A DNA stretch of 64,000 nucleotides from Cerrena zonata (Eukaryota > Basidiomycota > Agaricomycetes > Polyporales > Cerrenaceae): NCBI GenBank assembly GCA_038087015.1, contig JASBNA010000092.1:1-64000 (forward strand), written 5' to 3'. The position numbers were made by a program, and so were the translations under genes. The first letter of the stretch is position 1, and every line of letters begins with the position of its first letter. This document shows, one piece after another, positions 1-11,336 of the stretch. The notes beneath the pieces are model-generated. The model saw nothing but the letters and a program-made list of their open reading frames with translations, had not been told where the DNA came from and made no database searches.

Positions 1-72
1 CTCTTGAGATTAGTTTTTGTTTTGTTTGTTTGTTTTGTTTGTTTTTCATTGAGATCTATCGAACGATCGTCA
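1..72 (+). repeat. 3' tail of the 5' LTR
   Basis: This stretch contains the T-rich (GTTTGTTTT)n-like tract and ends in CA at base 72. It is repeated at 11,775-11,846 with a single-base length difference. The near identity of the two LTR tails suggests a recent insertion, but only 72 bases can be compared. Confidence 0.9.
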
Positions 73-74
73 TC

Positions 75-93
75 TGGAGCCCACCGCGAGGGG
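75..93 (+). other. candidate primer-binding site
   Basis: A TGG-starting stretch begins two bases after the LTR end, where a tRNA primer-binding site is expected. TGG would pair with the CCA end of a tRNA. I could not assign the tRNA. Confidence 0.5.
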
Positions 94-287
94 TGGAAAT
101 TTGATTTACTACCCCTTCTCCCTTTATATTGTCCTTGACAATAGAACACCCTCAACATCATCATCTAGTGGTTCACCCATTAGTCAATCCACACACTTTC
201 CTTAGGAAGTATTAGTACCCCATCTGGTACTTTATAGTCTTTAAGTCAATCAAGTATTTCAAGTCAACTCCTGCAAATAATACTTTA

Positions 288-1660
288 TTGATGCCCACCG
301 GTCAATCAGGGTCAAACCCTACTCAGAGTCAATCACAATCTACAGGTACATCAGCTACCAATCAACCACCAGCCGGAGGAGCTGGACAGTCATCATCTGC
401 AACCAACGTCCCAACCCCTAGCAACACCAACATGTCATCAGGAATGCCACCACGTGGATCTAAATATGCACCTAAGACCTTTAAGGGTCAAGCGACCTAT
501 GTGGAAGAATTTCTTAAGCTTTTAGATGACCTATTTAGCCTTCATACAGTCAAAGTCAGTGACTATGGCAGATACCTATTGAGGTATTGTAGCTCTCAAG
601 TAAGAGATGTTATTGAGACACTCCCTGACTACAATACTTTCAACTGGGATGCTCTGAAGAAAGCTATCTCCAAGATTTATGATAGTGATAAGGTCAATCT
701 TAAATTTCGCAAACGTGATCTGCGAAGTTGGGCCAAATCCTCAAGACACTCTCATATTACCTCTCTCTCCAAAGTCCGTTCACGTTATCGTTCATTTCAA
801 CGAATAGGTGGATGGCTTATGAACAAGAAGAAGATTACACAAGGAGAGTATGACAAGGCATTTGGGATGGAATACCCAAGCACCTTCGTCCCAAGCTAGA
901 AGATTTGATACTCAGACAAAACCCTACTCACAATCTTTCTGACCCATTCAGTGTAACCTATATCCTAGAAGCATTGGAACATATTTTCAGACGAGATCGT
1001 TTTGATGCAGATGATACAGACTCAGGAGGATATTCCTCTGACTCAAGTCCTGATTCAAGTACAGATTCATATTCATCCTCAGAAGAAGATAGCGATAATG
1101 ACTACACTCGTTCATCCAAGCCTAAGAAAGTGGAGAAGAAGAAACCAGAACATAAGAAGAAATCTAGGAAGCTAATTCGTGCTACTCATTCATCAGAAGC
1201 TCTCTCACGTATGGAAGGTAAAGTTGCTGAAGAACATGATGAAGTTGAAACACTGATCAAACGTTTACAGGGAATGAGTCTTGATGATCCTAACTATGCT
1301 GTTATTTATTATAGGGCATTCAAGTTAGACAATGACATTTCTAGGATTATCAAACCTCCACCAGTTGGACAGACAATGAACAATGGACCCAGCAACAATA
1401 GCATGAACAATAGCAGTATGAACAATGGGATGAATAACAATGGATATTCCCAGAGGAACTACAATGGGATGCCAAGACCTAGTTGTTATGGGTGCGGGAA
1501 AGAAGGACACCGTATGGGTGATTGTGAACAATTGAGACAATTGATCGCTGAAGGAAAAGTCAAAAGAGACAATGGCAGATTCATATTAGGCGATGGAAGA
1601 ACAATAATGAGAGCTCGAGATGAGACTATTGTTCAAGCAGTACAAAAGATGGTTGCACCT
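288..1660 (+). pseudogene. gag: gag (capsid/nucleocapsid), frameshifted
   Basis: The first frame opens at the ATG at 288 with a Gln/Ser/Asn-rich head followed by a capsid-like region. It stops at 897-899 because of an apparent one-base loss near 861-864, in a T/G run. The frame shifted by minus one then continues with no gap in meaning: an acidic Asp/Ser-rich stretch (about 1,010-1,110), a Lys-rich stretch, an Asn/Met-rich stretch and a CCHC zinc knuckle (CYGCGKEGHRMGDC, about 1,480-1,525). The knuckle identifies the nucleocapsid end of Gag, which packages the element RNA. A second minus-one change near 1,660 moves the coding frame again before protease. I infer mutation or base-calling loss rather than programmed frameshifting, because the first break lies inside the capsid region. 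Confidence 0.8.
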
Positions 1661-3184
1661 ACTCTTCTTCAAATTTCATCTCCTACTCTGTTGAAACCCC
1701 CTCATTTGTCACTGAAGTACAATCCTCCTCTGATGAAGATGACGACCAGAACTTTATTATCTTACCCTTTTCTTTTGCTGCTGAGCGTAATGCTCGCAGG
1801 GCTCAAGTTCAACGTCAAGCTAAATTTGATGGTGTTCATCTTCCTAGCAAATCTACCACTGCCAAAGGTAAGCAAGCAAAGCAGGATAAGAAAGCCAGTG
1901 AATCTAATAACCAGCCAAAGACACATATACCCATTGATACCCACACTCCTATGTTTGATGGTCATAAGGATGATGAGATCATTGAAGACCAGGCTATGAA
2001 AGATATTGAGGATATTCAGAAAGTAAGTAATGACCCTAAAGCTGCTGCCAAGAAGAAGAACTTACCTAAGCGTGCTCAACCAAATCAATCTGCTATTTCC
2101 CGTCATGTCCAACCTCTGGCAATTTTGGATCGAATGTTAAACACTCAGGTTGTTATGTCAATTGGTGAGATCATAGGAAGTTGTAAAGAGGTCTCTACTG
2201 AATTATCTCAAGCCATGAAATACAAACGTTTCTCTGAAGAAGATACTGGTGCTAATGTTATGGCTGCTGGTCACTTTGCTCCTACTCATGGCCACTTGAT
2301 TCACTTGCGAATGGAATGTGATGGACGTCCTATCTCTGCAATCATTGATACTGGATCTCAACTTAATGTGGTTAACTCCACAACCTGGAAAGAAGTCATT
2401 CGCCGTCCTGCTGACAAAACAGTTGTTATCACCATGAAAGATGCAAATGGAGGCAGCGGACAACTCTGCGGTTTAGTTCAGAAAGTTCCCTTGTCCTGCG
2501 GAGGAGTTCAAACATGGGCCTCTATGTATATTGCAGATCATGTCCCTTTCGACTTGTTACTTGGTAGACCCTGGCAGAAAGGAAACCATGTATCTATAGA
2601 AGAACGTCCAGATGGTACATACCTTGTATTCAGAAACCCTGAATCAGATGAAGAAATGGAAGTCCCAGCAGAGCCAGAACCTAATCATGATCATTGGGCA
2701 CATTCTGTCAATATTGATGGAAACAATGTACCTGCGTTTTTCTCCAACTGCATCCTCTCAGCTGTTGAACACATGCCTTTTCACACTGTCAAGTCAAAGA
2801 TGACATACCTATCTCAGAAGAAATACCTGATACCCCTTCCAATTCAAGTCCTCTCAGCTCATCTACAGTTATTTGGGATCCCTTCTTAAACAACAATGAT
2901 ACCCTCCAGAAGATCTCTGAATCTAATGGAATGCCTGCAGAATTCTTTCAAAGTGATCACCATACTGCATCAATCCCTACCTCAAGTGCCAGCTTAGAAA
3001 CAGTTGGTAGTTGGGAAGGATGTGTTTATGAAGATTGGAACATGCCTAATGTTGAAATTTCTGGATCCTTCACAACAGAAGACTCTCCTCAAGCCATTTT
3101 ATTTAAGCGATCAGGTCAAGCGTACCTACGTTTTTACCCCCATGTCTCAAAGAACATGCCATACCCTGTAACTACCAAGATTCT
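1661..3184 (+). pseudogene. retroviral-type aspartic protease region, frameshifted
   Basis: After an acidic/Lys-rich linker the frame reaches AIIDTGSQLNVV (about 2,335-2,372), the catalytic DTG triad of a pepsin-like retroviral aspartic protease, then a flap-like region and LLLGRPW (about 2,557-2,577), the usual second hydrophobic-Gly motif. This enzyme would cut the polyprotein inside virus-like particles. The frame open to 2,889 loses its sense near 2,790-2,800, and the coding frame continues one base back (Asp/Ser-rich, through 3,180). Another minus-one change lies near 3,182. Four successive minus-one changes between 288 and 3,185 make this copy non-functional as written. No lesion disturbs the protease core itself. 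Confidence 0.78.
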
Positions 3185-6100
3185 ATGCCAACAATCTCAT
3201 ATGAAAGCCCAGAGATCCTATACCCCACTTCTGTTCCCTCTGTTGACAATTCAAATTCCCTTTCGATCGATCGATCATTTGATGATCAGGATACCATCGA
3301 TGAACACATGGATATACAAGTCCCAACACCTGAGCGCTCTATTTGTTCAACCCCCTCTCTTGTTGACGATAATGAAGACAGCACAATGTGTGAAGATAAC
3401 ACTTCAGAATTTGAAGAGTCAGTCGAGGAAAGATTTGAGAAGCTGAGATACTGGTCATCAAGTATGTTTGATAGCAATAATCCTGAATTTAATTCAGATT
3501 TTGAAGAAATACTCTCTCTCAAAGTTCTTAAAGACCTAGCCTCTCCTATACCCATTTATCCTTATGGATATTCCTCCAGCGAACCCAGTTCAGACCCCTA
3601 TATAATTCAAGTCTTACCTCAAGGGATTCAAAGGACCATTGGAGACAATAACTCAGACTTCGATGATATGCCTTCGCTCATTTCAGATGACACAATATCA
3701 GTCCGATCAGCCTCAGAAATATCCCAGGAGATTCATGAACATATGAATGAGGTAGGGAAATCAGCAATTAAATGGAAAAATAAGGGTTTAAAACCACAGA
3801 TTCAGCCTGTCTTTATTGCCACTGACAATAGAAGACTAACCCCTGCAGAGCTAAGAAGAGAACGAATTTTACAGACTCCAATTGCCATAAACCTTCCAGA
3901 AATTGAGTTCCCCATATTAAGGCCATCCCTAAATTTGGAAAAACAGCATGAAAAATTTAAGGAGAAATTCGAAAATAATTATTTCTGGGACAACAATCAA
4001 GTTGATGGCACAATAGCAGGCTCGAAGAGTTTTGTGAGCGATTTATTGGCCAAACAAGACCTTCCCGGGACAAAGGATCAAGTTTTGAGTGCAAAGAAAT
4101 ACAATTTATTATGTTTTAGGAGCCTCACTCAGCGAAAAGTTCATTGTACATCGGAACAATTCAACTTAGAACAGAACAATATATCAGAAAATGATATATA
4201 TACCCCTCCCGGACTTGAGGGAAGTTCCCCCAACACATCCCAAGCCTTACTGAACCCACCTGAGCAACTCAACGCCAACTTACTCCTTCCCGATCACTAC
4301 TTGATGCCCGAAATGGAAGTCGACGCACCGCTTTCCCCCTTTAGCGCCTACGTTTACGATGCCGAAGAGCCTTATGACTCTAACGCGTTTGTCATTTGGG
4401 ACCCTACTGTACAGCCGGACTCTCTATTCTCTGCTTATCTCTCTCCTCAACCACCTCGTCCCGCTTCTGCCCCCCCGACCTTACCCGGACCCTTCGACAA
4501 TGCCGCGCTAGCAAACCGCGCCAAGTCCCGGTCTGGTGAGAACTCAGACCGATGGACGGACCTACGTGAATACCACTTAGGTGGTAGGAACGGTAAGAAA
4601 AGAGTCGTATCAAGGCACGAAACAACAAAGAACTTACCAAGACGAAACTAAAGGCACACCACGGCCGTTCGACCGTCTCGTGTCGAACGAGCCATTTTCG
4701 ATCCCTTCCCCCCTTTCCGTCATCGACAAACACGCGTCCCCAGCGGGACAATGGACTACGGGTAACGACGAGGTCACGCTCGTCGAAGTCGGTTTGGATT
4801 CCGTCAAGGAACCGATCGATGTCGACGAACAACGTCCTCGGTCGTTATCTGAAATCCTCGATTCTATGATACAACTGGCTAGGACTTACCTCGACCAACC
4901 GGAACCACTCCCAACGAATTTCGAGCCCATCGAACCGACAACCTTGAACGCTGATCCCCCCACTCCCCTCATTATCGAAAACAGCGCCGAACCGATCGTT
5001 TTCAACGATCCCTTCGCCTTTTCGTACCCACCAGCTCTCTCTGTCGACAACGAATATTCACGCGTATTCAACACCGGGTTTACACGTCCCCTTCGATTCC
5101 CCTCGTCCCTATTCGTCAAAACTCTGTCTACTATACAAGAAGACTTCACGGACGGACCTACACGATTACTTCGTACCTACCGGAAACCGCGAACCACCCG
5201 TCCTCGACCCTACGACATCGACGCTAGTCCATCCGACCTACGAAATGCGTCCCCCACCTATAACGACGAGCCACCGACCCCAGGATCCCCGGATCGACTT
5301 CGAGTCGATCAAAACGTACTGGACTCCCTACACGAAGCCGCGTTAGGACGAAACGATCACTACGAAGCCCCCGAAGTCCTCGCATACCCGGACTCTCCAA
5401 CGTTACCCTCTATGCTCGATACCTCGCGCGATTACTTCGCGCTCTCTACGACTCATAACAACCCACCGACCCACTTTGACAGTTCTTTTTGGCCTCAAGA
5501 CACGTCTTCGAACGAAACCCCGCGAACTTCATACGGATTTCAGGAGATAGAGACAGAACAACAAAGCGAGGATGTCACGGAATCGACTAACACTTACGGT
5601 ATGTCACAAAAAATTCGGTTTCTTTTCGATTTTTCTAAGTATCGACACGATGCAGTCCCGCCGGTACAAATCTACATACCCCCATACGAGTTCGTACCGA
5701 ACAGCCCACCACGACCCTCATTTACCTTCGATATGCCCGAACGAGACCCCGCCGTCGTCGAATACGAAGAACGATCGTTCTTCGACGACGATTCTGACGA
5801 CCTCTACGACACCACGACACCCTCTTCCCCTTCCGTCTATAGCCAGAACGACGAAGAAGCGTCGGTCGTTTACGACCTCGACGACTTCATTCGTTGTCTT
5901 CGTTCTCCTACGCCGCCTAACCCCTCTATTCCATACTCGATGCCAACCACCCCCTCCCTTACGGACGTTTTCTATAACGACGAGACCTCTGACGACGACG
6001 AATCGATTTCGACCTCGATCTTCGACATCGAGGTCGACCCTGCCTCTTCTCGTGCTACCACGCCGACCGCCTACTTCTTTCGATCCTCTATCCCCCCTAC

Positions 6101-6317
6101 GCCAACCCCATCCGACCGCGAAACCGAACGCGAAGACTTCGTTCTCGACTTCCGTATGGAAGTCCAAGAACAATTTCAAACCCTCGTTTCCGACGCTATG
6201 CTGGAACTCCAAACCAACCTGGACACCTACCTATGCGGGATCTTCGACGAAAAACTCGACGAATACACCGAGCACCGCCGACGCTGCCCAATGTGTGTAC
6301 GGCCGTTTCGTGAGTAG
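3185..6317 (+). pseudogene. long protease-to-RT linker ORF, GC-rich second half
   Basis: A frame runs from 3,185 to 4,651 and, after a frame change between about 4,590 and 4,640, from there to a stop at 6,315-6,317. The product is rich in Asp, Glu, Ser, Pro and Thr and looks disordered. From about 4,200 onward the DNA becomes markedly GC-richer, with many CGA/GAC codons, than the AT-leaning gag and pol on either side. It ends in a Cys pair (CPMC) just before the stop. A GTGAGT splice-donor match overlaps the stop at 6,309. I recognise no domain. It could be an element-specific extension of Gag-protease or captured host sequence. Confidence 0.6.
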
Positions 6318-6741
6318 TACGTCCGTTTCATTTATGTTTTTATTTTATTTTTTCTTACTCTTTTTCCCTACGTCTCAGATTAACTTTATGTATATGGTTC
6401 TATGTTACTACGGACATTTCCTGACTCATTTCTTTTGTTTTTATCTTGTTTTCCTCTGCCCTCATGACTTTATACCCATGTCGAGTACTTTTACCCATGT
6501 ACATATGTACCTATACCTTACTACTCATCTTATACCTGTAGTCATGACCATTTCTTTTCTTAGTTTAATAAAAATTATTCTGGTGTTTTATATGTTTTGC
6601 GGTGTGATTTGTGTGACATTTTCTAAAGTAAATAACTTAGGTAAAATTTTCAGACTTAGTAAGAAAAATTTTGAAGGGCCAGAGACTATCCAACTTAGTT
6701 GTTTTCATTTTTACATCGAAGATTACGATGTTTCTGCTGAT
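6318..6741 (+). other. T-rich spacer before pol
   Basis: No convincing coding signal is present, although the pol frame is open upstream through this stretch. It is very T-rich and has AATAAA-like and TTTTCAG acceptor-like sequences. It could be an intron or an internal leader for pol. I could not find a splice pair that joins the upstream ORF to the pol frame. Confidence 0.45.
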
Positions 6742-9700
6742 ATGAACTGCTCACCTCCATCTTCTAATACAGCTTACAAGCGAGTCGATCGTAAAATCAA
6801 GCCGGTACCTGGAATATACCCAGACGATGCAAAAGGAACTTATACGATTCCTTCAGATCCTTTACTGACTTTGACTCCTCTTTCGCCGAACCCTCCTGTG
6901 TTCGTACCTACAGAAAAACTTACTGAAAAACGTATACTGGAATTGGATATCAACCCTGAAGGATTTCTTTGGCCTGAAGAAGAGAAACTTTTTCTGAATA
7001 TTCTTAGGATCAATGAGAAAGTCTTGGCCTTTACAGAAGAAGATCGCGGTACTCTACGACGAGACTACTTCTCAGACTACATTATTCCTGTTGTTCCACA
7101 TATCCCCTGGATGGAGAAAAATATCCCTATTCCTCCTGGCATCAAGGATAGAGTCATAGAGATCATTCGAGCCAAGATAACAAGTGGTTTGTATGAACCA
7201 AGTCAATCAGCCTATAGGTCAAAATATTTCTGTGTTCTCAAGAAAAACGGTAACTTACGTTTGGTCCATGACCTTCAACCATTAAATCGAGTGACTGTTC
7301 GTGATGCTGGTAGCCCCCCTATTATGGACGACTTTGTAGAACCTTATGCAGGATGTCAATGTTACTCCGTTTTTGATTTATTTTCAGGATTTGACGCACG
7401 TGTTATCCACCCATCAAGTAGAGATATGACATCATTCCTTACTCCATTGGGCACATTACGTCTCACTGTCATTCCTCAAGGCTTCACAAATTCTCCCGCG
7501 GAGTTCCAAAGATGCATGTCTTTTGTTCTTTCTGATGAGATTCCTCACAAAGCTAATATCTTTATCGATGATATGCCGGTTAAAGGACCTACTACCCAGT
7601 ATCTCGATAAGAATGGATCGCCAGAAGTCTTAGAAGAAAATCCTGGAATTCGCCGTTTTATATGGGAACATGCTGTTGATCTACATAGGATTCTACATAG
7701 AATTGCCGAATGCGGTGCTACTTTCTCAGCTAAGAAAATACAGCTCTGTAGACGGGAAGTCATTATATTAGGTCAGAAATGTACGCCTGAAGGTAGAATT
7801 CCTGAAGAGACTAAAATTGACAAGATACTTGCTTGGCCTACACTCAAAACTGTCAAGGATGTTCGAGGTTTTCTAGGTCTATGCGGTACTGTGCGAATTT
7901 GGATTAAGGACTATTCTAAGATCACACGACCTCTGACGGAGCTAGTTCGGAAAAATGTGGAATTCGTATGGACCCCTGAGCGTCAAGAAGCATTTGATAG
8001 ACTAAAAGAGTTGGTTACATCAGCCCCAGCGCTTAAACCTATCGACTATACGGTTGATCGTCCAGTGTTCATGTCAGTTGACTCAAGTATTATTGCTGTA
8101 GGATTCATTCTTTCTCAGCTCGATGAAGCAGGTAAAAGAATACCAGCTCGCTATGGTTCATTGCCATTTAATGAACGCGAAGCAAGATATAGTCAGCCAA
8201 AGTTGGAGCTATACGGAGTCTATCGAGCTCTAAGACACTGGCGCTTATTCCTTTTCAATATCAAGAAGCTCATCCTTGAAGTTGATGCAAAATATATCAA
8301 GGAAATGCTCAATAATCCTGATTTACAACCAAACGCTTCAATCAACCGATGGATTCAAGGGATCCTGCTTTTCGACTTCGAACTTAAACATGTGCCTGCT
8401 GACAAGCATAGAGGACCGGATGCCTTATCGCGTAAAGAGCCGACCAAAGAAGACTGGGAAGAAGTTGACGAATGGGAAAAGGATGAAGCTATCACTGAAG
8501 AATTACTTGACGTACGATCTTACCTAGTGAGTATCTGTGATAAGCAAGCTTACAAGACACTTCCATCCTATCTGTCAGCTGAGTCAAAACAAGAACGTAA
8601 TCTGCGGGACATAAGGAGATATCTTCTCACACTACAGATCCCAGAGTTTGGAACTGACGTTAAGGCCAAGCTACGGTTTCTCAAGCGAGCGGCGCACTTC
8701 TTCATGCGTGGGACTTTATTGTTCAAGAGACGATCAGACCGCACTCCTCTTTTAGTTATATTTGATATGAATAAGCGTCTATCGATCATGAAGCATGCAC
8801 ATGAGAAACTCGGTCACCGGGGAGTCTACGGAGTCTATTATCATCTGCGTGATCGATTCTTCTGGCCCCAAATGTATCAAGACGTAAAGCATCATGTGGC
8901 AACCTGCCATCAATGTCAGCTTTGGAGCACTAAGCGAGTTGAAATTTCACCTACCATCCAGATCCCCGCTACCTTGTTCTCCAAAATATACGTAGACGTG
9001 ATGCACATGACTAAAGTACGCGGATATGGATATATTGTGGCAGCTCGTGACGATCTCAGTCATGCTGCGGAAGGTAGAGCCCTGCGAAAAATAAGTACTA
9101 AGCACTTATCAAAATTCTTTTGGGAACAAATAATCTGCCGATATGGTCACATAGCAGAGGTAGTGACCGATAATGGATCAGAAGTAGCCAAAGCCTTCCG
9201 ACGTCTTCTGAAAAGATATGGGATTCCCCAGATCAAGATATCACCTTACAATAAGCATGCCAATGGAGTTGTTGAACAGGGGCATTTTGCCATACGAGAA
9301 AGCATAATGAAGGACTGCAAGGGAAATATTGAAGAGTGGCCAAAACGAGTCCATCTAGCATTCTTTGCAGAAAGAATTACAACACGTCGTGTCACTGGAT
9401 TCAGTCCCTTTTATCTACTTCATGGAGTGGAACCAGTTCTCCCATTTGACCTCACTGAAGCCACGTTTATGGTCACAGGATATCGTTATCGGATGAAGAC
9501 ATCCGATCTCCTAGCACTTAGGATGCGTCAGCTTGATAAGCGCGAAGATGATTTGGAACGGGCCGCAGCGGCAATAAGGCGGTCAAGACTAGTCTCAAAA
9601 GATCGGTTTGAGAAGCGCTTTGCTCATCGACTTAGAAAGAAGCCTCTAAAGAAAGGTGATTTGGTCTTAGTAAGAAATTCCAAAGAACGTGATACAGATC

Positions 9701-9969
9701 TGCCAAGTAAATCAGCCCCCCGTTATTTTGGACCCTTCAGAATCCATAGGCGCACAACTGGCGGATCATACGTACTGCAAGAACTTGATGGAACCTTCTT
9801 AAAGAAAGGAGTCGCGGCCTTTCGGCTTCTTCCATATCAACCGCGTGTGCCTCAAGATCTATTCTATGAAGATTCATCAGATCCAGAGTCAGATCGATCG
9901 AATTCTGAATCTGGCGATTCAATGAAGGATTCGGGTAGTGAAGCAGAGGACCCAGACTGGAAACCGTAG
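6742..9969 (+). CDS. pol: Pol polyprotein: reverse transcriptase, RNase H, integrase
   Basis: I take the ATG at 6,742 as start, giving 1,075 residues. The same frame is open upstream, but that part is the shadow of another frame. Reverse transcriptase shows the first catalytic Asp in SVFDLFSGF (about residue 212) and an IFIDDM box in place of YxDD (about 276). RNase H follows, with catalytic-type Asp in MSVDSS, Glu in KLELYG and Asp in LEVDAKY, ending at the usual GPDALSR. Integrase has the HHCC zinc-binding site (about 685-725) and the D,D,E core in YVDVMHM, VTDNGSE and VVEQGH (about 750, 809, 845). A GPF-type C-terminal module (YFGPFRI, about 995) and an acidic Ser-rich tail follow. The frame has no lesion over 3.2 kb, unlike gag. 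The protein copies element RNA into DNA and integrates it. Confidence 0.93.
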   Translation: MNCSPPSSNTAYKRVDRKIKPVPGIYPDDAKGTYTIPSDPLLTLTPLSPNPPVFVPTEKLTEKRILELDINPEGFLWPEEEKLFLNILRINEKVLAFTEEDRGTLRRDYFSDYIIPVVPHIPWMEKNIPIPPGIKDRVIEIIRAKITSGLYEPSQSAYRSKYFCVLKKNGNLRLVHDLQPLNRVTVRDAGSPPIMDDFVEPYAGCQCYSVFDLFSGFDARVIHPSSRDMTSFLTPLGTLRLTVIPQGFTNSPAEFQRCMSFVLSDEIPHKANIFIDDMPVKGPTTQYLDKNGSPEVLEENPGIRRFIWEHAVDLHRILHRIAECGATFSAKKIQLCRREVIILGQKCTPEGRIPEETKIDKILAWPTLKTVKDVRGFLGLCGTVRIWIKDYSKITRPLTELVRKNVEFVWTPERQEAFDRLKELVTSAPALKPIDYTVDRPVFMSVDSSIIAVGFILSQLDEAGKRIPARYGSLPFNEREARYSQPKLELYGVYRALRHWRLFLFNIKKLILEVDAKYIKEMLNNPDLQPNASINRWIQGILLFDFELKHVPADKHRGPDALSRKEPTKEDWEEVDEWEKDEAITEELLDVRSYLVSICDKQAYKTLPSYLSAESKQERNLRDIRRYLLTLQIPEFGTDVKAKLRFLKRAAHFFMRGTLLFKRRSDRTPLLVIFDMNKRLSIMKHAHEKLGHRGVYGVYYHLRDRFFWPQMYQDVKHHVATCHQCQLWSTKRVEISPTIQIPATLFSKIYVDVMHMTKVRGYGYIVAARDDLSHAAEGRALRKISTKHLSKFFWEQIICRYGHIAEVVTDNGSEVAKAFRRLLKRYGIPQIKISPYNKHANGVVEQGHFAIRESIMKDCKGNIEEWPKRVHLAFFAERITTRRVTGFSPFYLLHGVEPVLPFDLTEATFMVTGYRYRMKTSDLLALRMRQLDKREDDLERAAAAIRRSRLVSKDRFEKRFAHRLRKKPLKKGDLVLVRNSKERDTDLPSKSAPRYFGPFRIHRRTTGGSYVLQELDGTFLKKGVAAFRLLPYQPRVPQDLFYEDSSDPESDRSNSESGDSMKDSGSEAEDPDWKP

Positions 9970-10084
9970 AGGGACCAAGCCGTGCCAACTCATCCTTTCT
10001 CCACTACTTCTAAACTGACCTCGTTCTGAAACCTCTCTTGTTCTCAAAACCTACCCTGCTCCGACACACCTACTGCTCATCACT

Positions 10085-10992
10085 ATGATGGAATCCTTCC
10101 TCGCCAGGCTCAACATCCCCTCCTCTGTCCCTGTTACTCCCTGCTCTGCTCGCCCATCACTTCTCCCAATGAACAGAACCGATCGTCCAAAGCCTACCAG
10201 TCAAGACATCAAGGACACCTCTCTTCATCCTGAAAGAATCGAATGGCACGACAATGCATACACTACTCCCACTTTCGTAAACTTGGACATATTCGCTGGG
10301 TTAACGATCGAGTTTACATCCGGTAAATGGTACTACCTCCTGGAAGAAGATCTCGGGTTATTCTTCTGTGTCGGTGTTACTACTATTCACTCCAATCTCA
10401 CTGTTCAAGTCACTGGTTGGCTTGGCCGACCCACCAATGTTTTCTACGATTCACACCCAGTCTTCGTTCCAAAGGACCTGATCGTTCACTACAAATTCGC
10501 CCATGACACTAAGTTCCTTGGACCTCATAGGATGTGCGGTTTAAACATCGTTATTCCTAAATGGTTGGAGAAGTTGATTGTTGACAGACGTTACAAGTAA
10601 GTCCTTATTTTTCAGCATCGGGGACGATGATGCTAAGAATGGATCGGATGACCCACACGTCATGGTGTTGAATGAAAGTTCTAATCTCTTTCTTTAGGTC
10701 TAATTTAATACGACAATACCAGAGGTGTCTCGAAGACCCTCCTACTCCTTATGTACCGCCACAGCAAGACCCTGTCTATGACAGTCGAGAGCCTGACCTC
10801 TCAACCCTTCGTTTGAGCTTTGGGTCTCAATCGACTCGACCATTTTCGCCTGCCAGGATGGCGGAGGTGACAGTCACCATCGAGAAAGTCGCTATCGAGC
10901 TAGACGTCTTTAGGAACGAGGAGAATGAGGTGGAAACTCCTGTCGAGTCCATCGACAGTGACGAGGTTAAGGGTATCAATGGTCTTGTTTAA
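10085..10992 (+). CDS. extra spliced ORF downstream of pol in the gypsy element
   Basis: Exon 1 is 10,085-10,596 and exon 2 is 10,698-10,992. The intron of 101 bases has a GTAAGT donor and a TTTCTTTAG acceptor. Joined, the frame is 807 bases (268 residues) with no stop. Residues about 55-170 look folded, with alternating hydrophobic strands around IEFTSGKWYYLLEEDLG and VQVTGWLGR, somewhat like a small beta-barrel reader module. That resemblance is an impression only. The C-terminal third is Pro/Glu-rich. It has no signal peptide or membrane segment, so it does not look like an envelope protein. It begins 116 bases after the pol stop, inside the element. It could be an element accessory protein or a captured host exon pair. 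Function unknown. Confidence 0.65.
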
Positions 10993-11336
10993 ATTCTCCT
11001 TATTTTTTCTTTTCTTGCTATAATGTTGTTAGGTTGTCTCAAATACTGTTTATCGTTGCCCCTTTAGTAGTGTTTCGCTGATCCCACTTGGACTCTTTTT
11101 ACTTTGCTTAAAATCTGTTTCTTTCAGACTGCTTTCACTCTCGTTTGTTTTTGCTTTCCTTCTTTTTGACTTGTGCCGTTATGATTGCTGAGTAGTCATT
11201 ATGTTGTCGTTTAACCTAGAATTAGTTTAAAACACGTGGTTTTTCTTTGTTCCCCAAATGCAGATAACAAATAAGTCTGAGAAGACAGTGAAAGAGATCA
11301 AACCCCATTGTTTTATTTCCTTTTTAGCACAGACAA
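10993..11336 (+). other. internal untranslated region before the 3' LTR
   Basis: This T-rich stretch has no ORF. A purine-rich run (about 11,278-11,299) could be part of a polypurine tract, but it does not directly abut the LTR start I chose. Confidence 0.4.

Noticed and set aside
4404..6212. Minus-strand ORFs of 87-164 codons, Arg/Gly-rich
   Set aside because: They are antisense to the GC-rich linker block and its codon bias explains them.
6309..6660. Intron joining the linker ORF to pol (GTGAGT donor at 6,309; TTTTCAG acceptor near 6,652)
   Set aside because: The splice sites look good but joining them puts pol out of frame.
5572..6741. Upstream part of the 1,465-codon frame that contains pol
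   Set aside because: It overlaps the linker ORF in another frame and its protein is low-complexity Thr/Pro/Arg/Phe. It looks like the shadow of the GC-rich coding block, so I start pol at 6,742.
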